Shown here: positions 1 through 10,383 of the stretch, in pieces | Position numbering within the stretch: position 1 is the first letter of the stretch | Layout of the letters: each line of letters begins with the position of its first letter | Assembly (NCBI GenBank): GCA_030625885.1 | Contig: DAOUPZ010000004.1 | Location: forward strand, 1 to 64,000 | DNA length: 64,000 nucleotides | From: Clostridia bacterium | Lineage (GTDB): Bacteria > Bacillota > DAOUPZ01 | Direction: 5' to 3' | Made by a program: the position numbers and the translations under genes | Notes under the pieces: generated by a model | What the model was told of the DNA's origin: nothing | What the model saw: only the letters and a program-made list of their open reading frames with translations | Databases searched by the model: none

Positions 1-59
1 CTCGAACCTGTGACCCCCTGCTTGTAAGGCAGGTGCTCTCCCAGCTGAGCTATGCGCCC
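1..59 (-). tRNA. tRNA-Val(UAC), 3' part beyond the window
   Basis: Read on the minus strand, the acceptor 5' strand GGGCGCA begins at 59. A D-arm with AGCTCAGCTGGGAGAGC follows, then an anticodon stem CCTGC/GCAGG around loop CTTACAA, so the anticodon is TAC (Val). The T-arm begins before the window edge; the 3' acceptor strand is not visible. It is the most distal of three tRNAs that lie downstream of purA on the same strand. Confidence 0.93.
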
Positions 60-66
60 ACTTAAA

Positions 67-141
67 TGGTGACCCTAGGGGGACTTGAACCCCCGTTACC
101 GCCGTGAAAGGGCGGTGTCTTAACCGCTTGACCATAGGGCC
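67..141 (-). tRNA. tRNA-Glu(UUC)
   Basis: A complete 75-nt cloverleaf on the minus strand with an encoded CCA end at 67-69. The anticodon stem CCGCC/GGCGG encloses CTTTCAC (anticodon TTC, Glu). The T-loop GTTCAAG and the acceptor GGCCCTA/TAGGGTC pairing are visible. Only 6-8 nt separate it from each neighbour, so the three tRNAs are probably cotranscribed. Confidence 0.96.
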
Positions 142-147
142 GTAAAT

Positions 148-223
148 TGGTGAGCCATCCGCGACTCGAACGCGGGACACCCTGATTAAAAGTCAGGTGC
201 TCTGCCGACTGAGCTAATGGCCC
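148..223 (-). tRNA. tRNA-Lys(UUU)
   Basis: A 76-nt minus-strand tRNA with encoded CCA at 148-150. The anticodon stem CCTGA/TCAGG encloses CTTTTAA (anticodon TTT, Lys). The T-arm CGCG-TTCGAGT-CGCG and the acceptor GGGCCAT/ATGGCTC are visible. It is the first of the cluster in transcription order, after the purA 3' end. Confidence 0.96.
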
Positions 224-315
224 ACAAAAGTGCCTCACAAGTAAACATTTTATCAGATTAGCATAAGCTTGTCAACACTTTTGCATTTATTTTTTCAAAA
301 TATTATTGATAACCC

Positions 316-1848
<1,533 letters not shown>

Positions 1849-1891
1849 AAAAAAAACTCAAACAGACGGGCTTCCCTGCTCTATTTGAGTT
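1849..1891 (-). terminator. Intrinsic terminator downstream of dnaB
   Basis: On the minus strand a hairpin with arms AACTCAAATAGA and TCTGTTTGAGTT, extended inside by a short GGG/CCC pairing, is followed by eight T residues. It lies 45 nt after the dnaB stop codon and separates dnaB from purA. Confidence 0.85.
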
Positions 1892-1935
1892 CGTCCACGG
1901 ATATGATAGCAAACAGCATATTATTTGTCAAGTAT

Positions 1936-3270
1936 TTACGCTTCACTTCTTTGCTCCTCTAAATTTTTAAAGGCTGTGAATTCTTTAAAGAAACGCAAGC
2001 GCACGGTATCAACCGGACCATTACGCTGCTTGGCAATAATAATTTCTGCAATATTTTTTTCCTCAGAATCAGGTTCATAATACTCATCCCGATAAATAAA
2101 TGCTACAAGATCCGCATCCTGCTCTAAAGCCCCACTCTCGCGCAAATCACTGAGCATAGGCCGTTTATTCGTTCGTTGTTCCACCGCCCGTGAAAGCTGG
2201 GACAAAGCAATAACCGGTACATCCAACTCCCGAGCCAATCCTTTAAGCGAACGGGAAATGTCAGATATTTCCTGTTGCCGGTTCTCGGTCCGCTTAGACC
2301 CTTGCATCAATTGCAAATAGTCAACGATAATTAACCCTAATCCATGTTCTGCTTTGAGGCGTCGCGCTCTAGCCCGCATCTCCATAACCGTAATACCCGG
2401 CGTATCATCAATATAAATCTGCCCCTCCGCTAATGGTCCTGCTGCCTGGGCCAGATTACGCCAATCGTCTTCTTGCATATATCCCGTCCTCACGCGCTGA
2501 GCATTAACCTGAGCTTCAGCACACAGCATACGCGTTACCAATTGTTCCTTAGACATTTCCAAACTAAAAATTGCAGTGGGTACTTGTTCATAAATAGCGA
2601 CATGCTGCGCAATATTTAAACAAAAAGTCGTTTTACCCATAGCCGGACGAGCAGCAATAATAATTAACTCTGAGGGATGAAAACCGGATGTCAGCCGATC
2701 CAGGTCATCAAATCCTGTTGCAACCCCGGTGATACCCCCCTTTTCACTGCGCAGCTTGTCCAATTCTTTGAATGTATCTAAAAGTACATCCCTGACTTTC
2801 GCAAAGGTGCGCGCGGATTTTCTTTGTGAAATAGAGAAAATCAATTGTTCCGCTTCATCTAATATTTCATCTACATCCTGGCTGCCTTGAAAGCCGCTTT
2901 CCACAATTTTAGTTGCATTAGAAATCATAAAGCGTAGAGTTGCTTTCTCTACTACGATTTTCCCATGATATTCCACGTTGGCTGCCGTTGCTACACAATT
3001 AGACAAAAAAGCAAGATAAGACGCGCCCCCTATTTTATCGAGTTGTCCTTTTTGCCGAAGTGCTTCTGTTAAGGTAATTAGATCAACCGGTTCTCCTTTA
3101 TCAAAAAGCTCAATAATGGTATCAAAAATCACTCGATGCGCCTCTTTATAAAAATCGTCTCCCGTCAGAAACTCTGTTACACGAACAATCGCTTCTCTTT
3201 CCAGTAACATAGCGCCCAAAGTTGATTGCTCCGCTTCAATATTCTGCGGCGGCACTTTTGTCATATCCAT
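1936..3270 (-). CDS. dnaB: Replicative DNA helicase DnaB
   Basis: Hexameric 5'-3' helicase of the replication fork. The N-terminal DnaB domain (about residues 7-110) starts with the characteristic PPQNIEAEQSTLGAML. The RecA-like ATPase domain has Walker A ARPAMGKTT (about residue 205), Walker B IIIVDYLQLM and a C-terminal DLRESGALEQDAD segment. The 444-aa length is normal and no intein is present. ATG is preceded by AGGAGG at 7 nt. It lies between relA and purA, with a 379-bp repeat-bearing spacer behind it. In many Firmicutes dnaB follows rplI; that gene is not in this window. Confidence 0.98.
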   Translation of the reverse strand: MDMTKVPPQNIEAEQSTLGAMLLEREAIVRVTEFLTGDDFYKEAHRVIFDTIIELFDKGEPVDLITLTEALRQKGQLDKIGGASYLAFLSNCVATAANVEYHGKIVVEKATLRFMISNATKIVESGFQGSQDVDEILDEAEQLIFSISQRKSARTFAKVRDVLLDTFKELDKLRSEKGGITGVATGFDDLDRLTSGFHPSELIIIAARPAMGKTTFCLNIAQHVAIYEQVPTAIFSLEMSKEQLVTRMLCAEAQVNAQRVRTGYMQEDDWRNLAQAAGPLAEGQIYIDDTPGITVMEMRARARRLKAEHGLGLIIVDYLQLMQGSKRTENRQQEISDISRSLKGLARELDVPVIALSQLSRAVEQRTNKRPMLSDLRESGALEQDADLVAFIYRDEYYEPDSEEKNIAEIIIAKQRNGPVDTVRLRFFKEFTAFKNLEEQRSEA

Positions 3271-3290
3271 CTTTGTACCTCCTCTCTCAG

Positions 3291-3465
3291 TTAATTCATA
3301 ATTATTAATTCATAATTCATAATTATGGTAGCTTTACAAATGTAAAGCTATATTGCAAAAACTTTAGATAATTATCCATACGTAGTTACTGCTAAAATTT
3401 AATTTTGCCAACGGCAAAATATCCATAATTGTGAATTGTGAATTGTGAATTGTAAATTGTCAATT
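3291..3465. repeat. Heptamer AATTCAT tracts and two hairpins upstream of dnaB
   Basis: Near 3292-3325 there are several AATTCAT units. At 3426-3465 the inverted form occurs as a run of about five TGAATTG-type heptamers. Between them lie a perfect hairpin TAGCTTTACA/TGTAAAGCTA (3329-3350) and ATTTTGCC-AAC-GGCAAAAT (3402-3420). The second hairpin could act as the relA terminator. The same heptamer recurs after the transporter gene near 55250. Confidence 0.6.
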
Positions 3466-3480
3466 AATCTTTTATCTTTC

Positions 3481-3645
3481 CCTACCTGCTACAGCGAGCC
3501 AGGCGAGCGTGCTACCTGCTTCTTTCATATTTTCCTTTAAGCTGATAGCTAACTGTCTTTTTCTTCCCTCTTCATCCTTTATCGTTCAGCGACCAAAGGG
3601 AGCGGTCTTTCCTCTTTCAGCGAACGCAGAGAGCGATCTTCCCTC
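3481..3645. repeat. Mosaic intergenic repeat zone (relA-dnaB spacer)
   Basis: Contains TACCTGCT words, the hairpin-like word AGCGAGCCAGGCGAGCG, and two successive TTCAGCGA...GAGCG(A/G)TC modules at 3582-3645. Near-identical blocks occur on one or other strand at about 13316, 15128, 34430, 38230, 38845, 40165, 46026 and 55290. No open frame with a ribosome-binding site covers the zone. Confidence 0.7.
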
Positions 3646-3649
3646 TATC

Positions 3650-5824
3650 TTACGACGGCGTCGCTCTACGGATTGAAAAGACATCTTTTACTTGCTTTAG
3701 TTTTTGAATGACACGGTCTAAATGCTGCAAGTCATTCACAACAATACCTAGCGCAATAATACCTACACGGTTTCTTACTGTTCGAACCGTTGCGCTTCGA
3801 ATATAAACTTTCATATCTGCTAAGACTTGTGTAATGTCTTTAAGCAATGCAGAACGATCCATCGCCATGACCTCAATATCAACCACATATGAACCGTCCT
3901 CTTCTTCTTCCCATACAACCTCCATAAAGCGTTCCGGATTATCTAATAATGCTGTAACATTGGGACAGTCCTTACGATGAACGGAAACGCCCCTGCCGCG
4001 GGTAATATACCCTACAATATCATCCCCGGGAACAGGATTACAGCACCGGGCTAATTTTACCAGCGCATCATCCACACCTTTAACAACAACCCCTTTGCTG
4101 CTCCGCTCTTTTGGCTTAGGCTGTACTTTAACGGTTTCAGGGTGCATAACCGTTTCTGGTATTTCATTTTTCTTTTCTTTTTTCTTCCATGTATCTGCCA
4201 AACGATTTGTTACCTGATGAGGCGTTAATCCCCCATAGCCGATGGCAGCAAATACGTCCTCTTCCGTTTGCAGGTTAAACCGTTTTGTAACTTTATTCAT
4301 TTCCTCCGGAACGATCAAGTCTTTCGGCTTAAAACCCATCCGATTAATCTCTTTTTCAAGTAGTTCCCGCCCATTAATAATGTTTTCTTCCCGTTTCTTA
4401 CGTTTAAACCACTGTTTAATACGGCTGCGAGCTTGCGATGTCTTCACAATCCCCAACCAATCACGGCTAGGTCCTTTACTTTGTTTCGAAGTTAATACTT
4501 CTACAATATCGCCATTCTGCAATTTATAGTTAAGAGAAACCATTTTCCCGTTTACTTTGGAACCTACGCAATAGTTCCCAATATCCGTATGAATTCGATA
4601 GGCAAAGTCAATCGCGGTAGAACCTGTAGGCAAGTCAATGACCTTCCCTTTAGGCGTAAATACAAATACTTCATCCACAAACAGATCTATTTTAAGGGCT
4701 TCCATATACTCATGTGCATCTCGCAAATCCTGTTGCCATTCTAAAAGCTGTCGAAGCCATGAAAGTCTTTCCGCATATTCAACTTGCTTATTCCCTTCTT
4801 TATACGTCCAATGGGCGGCAATCCCGTACTCTGCTATATAATGCATTTCCCATGTACGTATTTGAATCTCCACCGGTTCTCCCTGTGGGCCAATGACAGT
4901 TGTATGCAAGGATTGATAAAGATTCGTTTTCGGCATCGCAATATAATCCTTAAACCGACCGGGAATCGGCTTCCATAAATTATGCACCAACCCTAAAACG
5001 GCATAACAATCATGAATCGTTCCCACAATCACCCTGACTGCTGTCAGATCATAAATTTCTTCAAAACTCTTCCCTTGGCGAATCATCTTATGATAAATAC
5101 TATAAAAGTGTTTGGGCCGTCCACTGATTTCCGCTTCAATTTTGGCTTCTTTAATCTTATCATCAATGGCTCCAATGACTTTTTCAATATAGGCTTCTCT
5201 TTCATCCCGTTTCTTAGCAATTTTTCCTAATAACTCCTTGTACTTGACGGGTTTTAAAATGCCAAAAGCCAGATCTTCCATCTCCCACTGAATACGAGAA
5301 ATCCCAAGGCGGTGCGCTAATGGCGCAAAAATTTCCATCGTCTCTTCCGCAATCTCCTTTTGCTTTGCAGGAGAAAGATGGCTAAGCGTACGCATATTAT
5401 GAAGACGATCGGCTAATTTAATGAGAATCACTCGAATATCTTTCGCCATCGCGAGAAACATTTTACGAAAACTCTCCGCTTGCTGTTCTTCTTTAGAAGT
5501 GAACTCAATACGACTTAATTTCGTTACACCATCGACCAGCAATACCACTTCTTCACCAAAAGCTTTTTTAATATCTTCTGTCGTAATTTCCGTATCTTCA
5601 ACCACATCATGAAGCAAGCTGGCCACGATACTAACCTCATCCATATGCAATCTAGTCAAGATATTCGCTACTTCTAAAGGATGAACGATGTAGGGTTCAC
5701 CAGAAACCCGCTTCTGCCCCTCGTGCGCTTTTGCCGCATATTGGTACGCATGGAGAATCACATCAACATTTGCATTGCTGTTATACTTTTTTACATTTTC
5801 AATAATTTGATTAATGGTTGACAT
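3650..5824 (-). CDS. relA: Bifunctional (p)ppGpp synthetase/hydrolase RelA/SpoT
   Basis: Long RelA-SpoT homologue that makes and degrades the stringent-response alarmone. At 724 aa it has the full architecture. The HD hydrolase domain has His48 and His72-Asp73 in LLHDVVEDT, so the hydrolase should be active. The synthetase domain has RPKHFYSIYHKM, YQSLHTTV and EIQIRTWEMH. A TGS domain (about 390-450), a helical/zinc-finger region with RCCNPVPGDDIVG, and a C-terminal ACT domain (about 650-724) follow. The start ATG has only a weak GGTAGG site close by. In many Firmicutes apt lies between recJ and relA; here a 364-bp AT-rich spacer takes its place. Confidence 0.97.
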   Translation of the reverse strand: MSTINQIIENVKKYNSNANVDVILHAYQYAAKAHEGQKRVSGEPYIVHPLEVANILTRLHMDEVSIVASLLHDVVEDTEITTEDIKKAFGEEVVLLVDGVTKLSRIEFTSKEEQQAESFRKMFLAMAKDIRVILIKLADRLHNMRTLSHLSPAKQKEIAEETMEIFAPLAHRLGISRIQWEMEDLAFGILKPVKYKELLGKIAKKRDEREAYIEKVIGAIDDKIKEAKIEAEISGRPKHFYSIYHKMIRQGKSFEEIYDLTAVRVIVGTIHDCYAVLGLVHNLWKPIPGRFKDYIAMPKTNLYQSLHTTVIGPQGEPVEIQIRTWEMHYIAEYGIAAHWTYKEGNKQVEYAERLSWLRQLLEWQQDLRDAHEYMEALKIDLFVDEVFVFTPKGKVIDLPTGSTAIDFAYRIHTDIGNYCVGSKVNGKMVSLNYKLQNGDIVEVLTSKQSKGPSRDWLGIVKTSQARSRIKQWFKRKKREENIINGRELLEKEINRMGFKPKDLIVPEEMNKVTKRFNLQTEEDVFAAIGYGGLTPHQVTNRLADTWKKKEKKNEIPETVMHPETVKVQPKPKERSSKGVVVKGVDDALVKLARCCNPVPGDDIVGYITRGRGVSVHRKDCPNVTALLDNPERFMEVVWEEEEDGSYVVDIEVMAMDRSALLKDITQVLADMKVYIRSATVRTVRNRVGIIALGIVVNDLQHLDRVIQKLKQVKDVFSIRRATPS

Positions 5825-6188
5825 CCTACCGCCGCTTTCTAAACAGTCATATTTTATATTTAAGGTAACACATACACTTTAATTCTGCCTATAGTCTATT
5901 ATTAACGATAACCTTAGAAATATTTTAGATAGACATTAGGATTTCTTTTTAATATATAGAAATTCCTTTTTTATAAGAACATTTTTTTAATATCTTGAAG
6001 TGTAACTTATCCCAAAAATGCGTATATATAGCAAGCGTAATCAATATATAACATAAACTTTATCGGAAAAAATAATCCAGGTAAATTTTCCAACTTTCCA
6101 ACTAACCAACTTTACCCTTAAATATTTTTCATATATGATTCGCAATAAAGGTTTTGTATTTAACATTGCTCTTTCAAACCGTATGATC
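5825..6188. other. AT-rich spacer between recJ and relA
   Basis: 364 bp without a supportable gene. I see only AT-rich sequence and a short CCAACTTTCCAACTAACC stretch, part of which recurs near 28685. It presumably carries the relA promoter. No terminator with a clean stem and T-run after recJ was recognised. Confidence 0.35.
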
Positions 6189-8180
6189 TTATTCTTTTAA
6201 GCCCTTTACATAATAGGGCGAATCTGTTAAGTTAATCTTTTTCTTATGCTCGGGGTTCAATCTTATCGCTTTACCTCTCCCACTTGTTTCTTCAAAAACA
6301 ATCCCTAATTCAATAAATATTTTCACGGCATGAGAAACCATCGTCTTATCTACAACCACAGCACCCGCTTTGCCTAATCGTTTTACCAACTGATCATTCG
6401 ATAACAAGCCACGATTATCTTGCTGATAACACTGTTTCAACAAACAATAAAGTGATGCTAAAAATTCACGTGTAGGAAACCCAACAGATTGATCACGATA
6501 ATCAACAAGTTGCATTTGAGGCTTTGTAGATCCATTCCACTCATTAATCCCTAGATTAAATGCTAAATCAATCTGCTCCGCCTGCTGAATCTCTCCTAAG
6601 TATTCACCTAAACCAAAGCCAATGCCGTCTATATGATCAGCAACAATTTTCAAATGCTTGCCTCCGCCTACCGGAATGGCCTTGTCCAAAACAATATCTC
6701 GGGCGATAAAAGTGGGTACAGGATTCCCATTCCCAAAAGGAGCAAGGCTTTTTATCTCCTCTACCAAATTAAGGGTGATTTGTTTTAAATGAACAGAGGC
6801 ATCAATTTCTAATCGACGTATTAAGTCAGCTTCCGTCAACCAATGATCGGCTAAACGATTAATCATACGACGAAAATCTTTAACGTTAGAATTTAAAAGG
6901 GACAGGCCCGCTGCCTGTTCATGGCCTCCGTAACTCTGTAATACGTCACCACATGATTCTAGTGCTTTAAACAAATGGAAGCCAACAATACTGCGAGCTG
7001 ATCCGCGACAAATTTGACCTTCATCACATAATAGAATAACAGGTCGGTAAAAATGTTCTAACAAACGCGAAGCAACGATACCGATTGTGCCATGATGCCA
7101 TCCGGCTCCTGCCAGCACAATAACCTTTTCATTTTCTAGATCTACTTGCTCATCCATCAATAGTAACGCCTCTTGATAAATAGATGAACATATTGCCTGT
7201 CGCTCGGTATTTAAACGATTTAATTCGTTCCCAATCGCCTCTGCTTCCTCTAAGTCTTGCGTTTTGAGCAGTTTTATCCCCCACTGGGCTGTATCAATAC
7301 GCCCTGCCGAATTAAGTCGGGGGCTTAGATAAAAACCAACCGTTTCTTCTGTTAATTCCTTTTTACCCCACCCGGCTTTTTCCCGCAATACCTTAATACC
7401 CAATCGTTTATCCTGATTGAGGATCTTCAATCCTTCTTTGACTAAAATCCGGTTTTCTTCCACAAGGGGTACAATATCTGCTACGGTCCCTAAAGCCACC
7501 AGGTCTAACCACTGTATGCCCAGGTACGGGTAATCTGTTTGCTTGTATACACGCGCTAACAGTGCTTGTGCTAATTTATAGGCCACACCCACGCCGGCCA
7601 GCCCCTTAAATGGGTACGCATCATCATGACGTTTAGGATTAATGACAGCAATACCTTCAGGAAGATGCGTACCCGGCTCATGATGGTCCGTAATAATCAT
7701 TCCCATACCCATCTCTTGAGCCGCTTTAACTTCTTTTTGAGCACTAATACCACAGTCAACCGTAATAATGAGCTTTGTACCCCTTTGGGCAATTACCTTC
7801 AATGCCTCAGTATGAACCCCGTAGCCTTCATCTAAGCGATGAGGAATATAATAGTCTGCCTGTGCACCCAACGTTTCCAAAACTTCTAATAACAAAGTTG
7901 TACTGGTCATCCCGTCCACGTCGTAATCCCCATAAATAGTAATGGGAAGTTTTTGATCTATGACATTCAATATATGTTCAACAGCCTTTTCCATATCACA
8001 TAACAAAAAAGGGTCATGGATACTTTCAAGGCTTACATTAAGAAATGATCGTGCTGCCTTGGGATCATTTAATCCACGATTTATAAGCAATTGTGCTACC
8101 AAAGGCGAAACACCCAGTTCCTCAGTTAATGACACACATTCTTTTTTCTTCTTCTCACTTACAATCCATTCCTGTTTCAT
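6189..8180 (-). CDS. recJ: Single-stranded-DNA-specific exonuclease RecJ
   Basis: 5'-3' ssDNA exonuclease of recombination and mismatch repair. The N-terminal DHH domain has GDYDVDGMTST (about residues 82-92, motif I) and ITDHHEP (about 158, motif III). The DHHA1 domain has the GGHEQAAGL motif. An OB-fold region follows, and then about 100 C-terminal residues typical of Firmicute RecJ. At 663 aa it is somewhat shorter than versions with a long C-terminal extension. The AGAGGAGG site is an unusually long 14 nt from ATG, but no closer in-frame start is available. Confidence 0.95.
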   Translation of the reverse strand: MKQEWIVSEKKKKECVSLTEELGVSPLVAQLLINRGLNDPKAARSFLNVSLESIHDPFLLCDMEKAVEHILNVIDQKLPITIYGDYDVDGMTSTTLLLEVLETLGAQADYYIPHRLDEGYGVHTEALKVIAQRGTKLIITVDCGISAQKEVKAAQEMGMGMIITDHHEPGTHLPEGIAVINPKRHDDAYPFKGLAGVGVAYKLAQALLARVYKQTDYPYLGIQWLDLVALGTVADIVPLVEENRILVKEGLKILNQDKRLGIKVLREKAGWGKKELTEETVGFYLSPRLNSAGRIDTAQWGIKLLKTQDLEEAEAIGNELNRLNTERQAICSSIYQEALLLMDEQVDLENEKVIVLAGAGWHHGTIGIVASRLLEHFYRPVILLCDEGQICRGSARSIVGFHLFKALESCGDVLQSYGGHEQAAGLSLLNSNVKDFRRMINRLADHWLTEADLIRRLEIDASVHLKQITLNLVEEIKSLAPFGNGNPVPTFIARDIVLDKAIPVGGGKHLKIVADHIDGIGFGLGEYLGEIQQAEQIDLAFNLGINEWNGSTKPQMQLVDYRDQSVGFPTREFLASLYCLLKQCYQQDNRGLLSNDQLVKRLGKAGAVVVDKTMVSHAVKIFIELGIVFEETSGRGKAIRLNPEHKKKINLTDSPYYVKGLKE

Positions 8181-8263
8181 TAAGTGTCAAGATACCTCCT
8201 CTTTAGGCATAATCACTTCACTTCATTTTATTATACATGATTTGCATGTATTACGAAAACAAA

Positions 8264-8287
8264 TAAACACAGCATAGGCTGTGTTTA
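8264..8287 (-). terminator. Hairpin after the LapA-like gene
   Basis: Perfect 10-bp stem TAAACACAGC/GCTGTGTTTA with loop ATAG, starting 10 nt after the stop codon. The T-run is short, so it may be a weak terminator or an mRNA 3' stabiliser. Confidence 0.5.
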
Positions 8288-8296
8288 TACCGTTCA

Positions 8297-8689
8297 TTAC
8301 ATCTCTTTTTTCTGCTCTTCTGAAAACTTAGGTACTTTTTCCAATTGCACGGTTTTTAATTCTCCCGATACATTTTGTTGCTGTGATTGCAACTCATCCA
8401 GCTTGTCTTTCGTCTTCTTAAACTCGTCCTCTTTTTGTGCCAACGCCCTTTCCAGCTGTTTGACATCCTGCTTTGCTTTACTTACTTCTGTTCGCCTGCT
8501 AATCTGTTTACTCACGCCCAAAAGCATTGCAAAAATAACGCCAACAACTGCAGAACCCAATATCACTAAAACCAAAGGCATCCGCCATTCCCATAAGAAA
8601 AAACTAAAGAGAATCGCAGTAGGATTTTGAATGGCAAAGACAGCAATCCCCATAGCAAAAATGAGGGCAATCACTAAAAAAACTTGCAT
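8297..8689 (-). CDS. LapA family (DUF1049) membrane protein
   Basis: Small inner-membrane protein with two transmembrane helices (about residues 1-20 and 35-60) separated by the FAIQNPTAILFSFFLWEW segment typical of the LapA/DUF1049 family, followed by a long charged coiled coil (about 75-130). The best start is ATG at 8689: GGGAGGTG lies 6 nt upstream, whereas the upstream in-frame ATG (8728) has no good site. The family is linked with envelope or lipopolysaccharide assembly in other bacteria; its role in Firmicutes is unknown. It lies upstream of recJ in the same direction and may be cotranscribed with it. Confidence 0.8.
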   Translation of the reverse strand: MQVFLVIALIFAMGIAVFAIQNPTAILFSFFLWEWRMPLVLVILGSAVVGVIFAMLLGVSKQISRRTEVSKAKQDVKQLERALAQKEDEFKKTKDKLDELQSQQQNVSGELKTVQLEKVPKFSEEQKKEM

Positions 8690-8772
8690 TCGTTCCACCT
8701 CCCTTTTCCTCTTCATTCTATTCGCCATATTGTAATATTTTCCTTCATAAATATAACAAAATAATCGTTCCT

Positions 8773-9375
8773 TTAAGAAGCGGCTGCTCCCTGTAAAAAC
8801 AAATCAACTATAAAACGAGCACAATCTTGGGGAGAAAACGCATCATCCTTTGCTTCAGGATGAAAAAATTTAAATACAAAAAATGAATGAAGGGTTCCCC
8901 AAAAAAAAAGTGCTGTCTTTTTAACATCCATATCTTTAATAGTGCCTTCTTTCATACCTTCTTGCATAAGCATTTCAATTAAGCAATGATATCTCTCTTC
9001 TAATTCCCAAAAAGATTTTTGTAACTCAGAATCAAAATTCCCTTGTTCCCGAGTTAGGATATTTGCCAAATCACGATGATTATCAAAGAAGGCAACCTGC
9101 AAAATCACAAATTCATAGAGCTTGTCCAGCAAGGTCTCTTTCTGACTTAGCCTTGTATCCATTTCCTCAAAAAGCTTCAAGAACCCTTCAAAGACAACCC
9201 CGCGAAACAGCTCTTGTTTACTGGAAAAGTACAAATAAACCGTTCCCTTGCCAATATGAGCCTTCTCGGCAATTTGCTCAACAGTTGCTTTATGAAAGCC
9301 ATACTGTGAAAATATTTCCGTTGCCGCCTGTAAGATGTGTTCTCTTTTTTCTTCCCTATGATCACGTTGCGCCAT
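8773..9375 (-). CDS. TetR/AcrR family transcriptional regulator
   Basis: DNA-binding repressor of about 200 aa. The N-terminal helix-turn-helix is clear: ATVEQIAEKAHIGKGTVYLYF, with the TetR hallmark continuing SSKQELF. The C-terminal ligand domain is a helical bundle with no recognisable ligand signature. Start ATG at 9375 is preceded by GAGGGGG at 6 nt; the longer frame starting at 9405 is less likely. The target is unknown. The adjacent LapA-like gene and secDF are candidates only by proximity, and no efflux pump is adjacent. Confidence 0.9.
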   Translation of the reverse strand: MAQRDHREEKREHILQAATEIFSQYGFHKATVEQIAEKAHIGKGTVYLYFSSKQELFRGVVFEGFLKLFEEMDTRLSQKETLLDKLYEFVILQVAFFDNHRDLANILTREQGNFDSELQKSFWELEERYHCLIEMLMQEGMKEGTIKDMDVKKTALFFWGTLHSFFVFKFFHPEAKDDAFSPQDCARFIVDLFLQGAAAS

Positions 9376-9449
9376 ATAGATCCCCCTCATCAACTGACTG
9401 ACCATCCATTGCTTTTATTTTATATTTGAATAACCTTTATGTCAAACAT

Positions 9450-9480
9450 AAAAAAAGCTGAAGGGATAGTTCCCTTCAGC
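9450..9480 (-). terminator. Terminator of the secDF operon
   Basis: On the minus strand GCTGAAGGGA/TCCCTTCAGC is followed by seven T residues, 13 nt after the secF stop codon. Confidence 0.88.
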
Positions 9481-9492
9481 CATATATACTGC

Positions 9493-10365
9493 TTACGCTG
9501 CAACAGATGTTCCTTTTTTGCGGTTTTTAATCCATACCCACATGGGGCTGGCCACAAAGATGGAAGAATATGTTCCCACAAAAACACCAATCAGTAAAGT
9601 AAATGTAAAAGATTTAATCGTTAGTCCACCGAAAAATAAAATGGTAGCCAAAGTAAGTAAGGTCGTAACAGAAGTATTTAAAGAACGCACAATGGTTTGA
9701 GAAATACTTGTATTAACCACTACACCAAAACCTTCTTTACGGCTGCGTTTTTTCATATTTTCACGAACACGGTCAAAAATAACAATCGTATCATTGATGG
9801 AATAACCAATCAAAGTTAAAATAGCTGCAACGAAAGGTGCACTAATCTCCAATTGCAAAATAGAAAGGACACCCACAACAACCAACACATCATGTAATAG
9901 CGTCAGAATTGCGGAAATGGCAAAAGAAAGTTCAAATCGCCAGGTAATATAAATAACCATACCAATACTTGCAATTAACAGCGCTAACAGTGCCTTTTGC
10001 GTTAATTCCTTCCCAATCGTAGGTCCTACCTTCTCATCACGCAAGAGTTCATATGATCCCACTTTTTCTTTTACATCTTTTAACAATGCCATCTTTTCAG
10101 TATTGTCTTCAATGACCTTAGTACGAATCAATTTAATATTATTTTCTGCATTCTGCACACTGCTTCCCTGAAGCAAATCATGTTCTTCTAAAACACTATT
10201 AATTTGTTCTTCCGTTATCTGTTTTTCAAATTGCAACTCTAATAAATTTCCACTCGTAAAATCTATTCCTAGGTTTAAACCCTGAACTGCAAGAGAAATC
10301 AATCCTGCCAAAATGACAATAGCAGAAATTGTGACCCACAATTTGGATCTTTCCACAATTTTCAT
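9493..10365 (-). CDS. secF: Protein translocase subunit SecF
   Basis: RND-type membrane protein that, with SecD, uses ion flow to assist Sec-dependent export. Its 290 residues fit a six-helix SecF: helix 1 at about residues 11-30, a periplasmic domain (35-120) opening with GIDFTSGNLLELQF, and a membrane domain with the TLIGYSINDTIVIFDRVREN motif. It lies 18 bp downstream of secD with no terminator between. SecD and SecF are separate here, unlike the fused SecDF of Bacillus subtilis. Confidence 0.96.
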   Translation of the reverse strand: MKIVERSKLWVTISAIVILAGLISLAVQGLNLGIDFTSGNLLELQFEKQITEEQINSVLEEHDLLQGSSVQNAENNIKLIRTKVIEDNTEKMALLKDVKEKVGSYELLRDEKVGPTIGKELTQKALLALLIASIGMVIYITWRFELSFAISAILTLLHDVLVVVGVLSILQLEISAPFVAAILTLIGYSINDTIVIFDRVRENMKKRSRKEGFGVVVNTSISQTIVRSLNTSVTTLLTLATILFFGGLTIKSFTFTLLIGVFVGTYSSIFVASPMWVWIKNRKKGTSVAA

Positions 10366-10383
10366 TATCTTCCCTCCCCTATA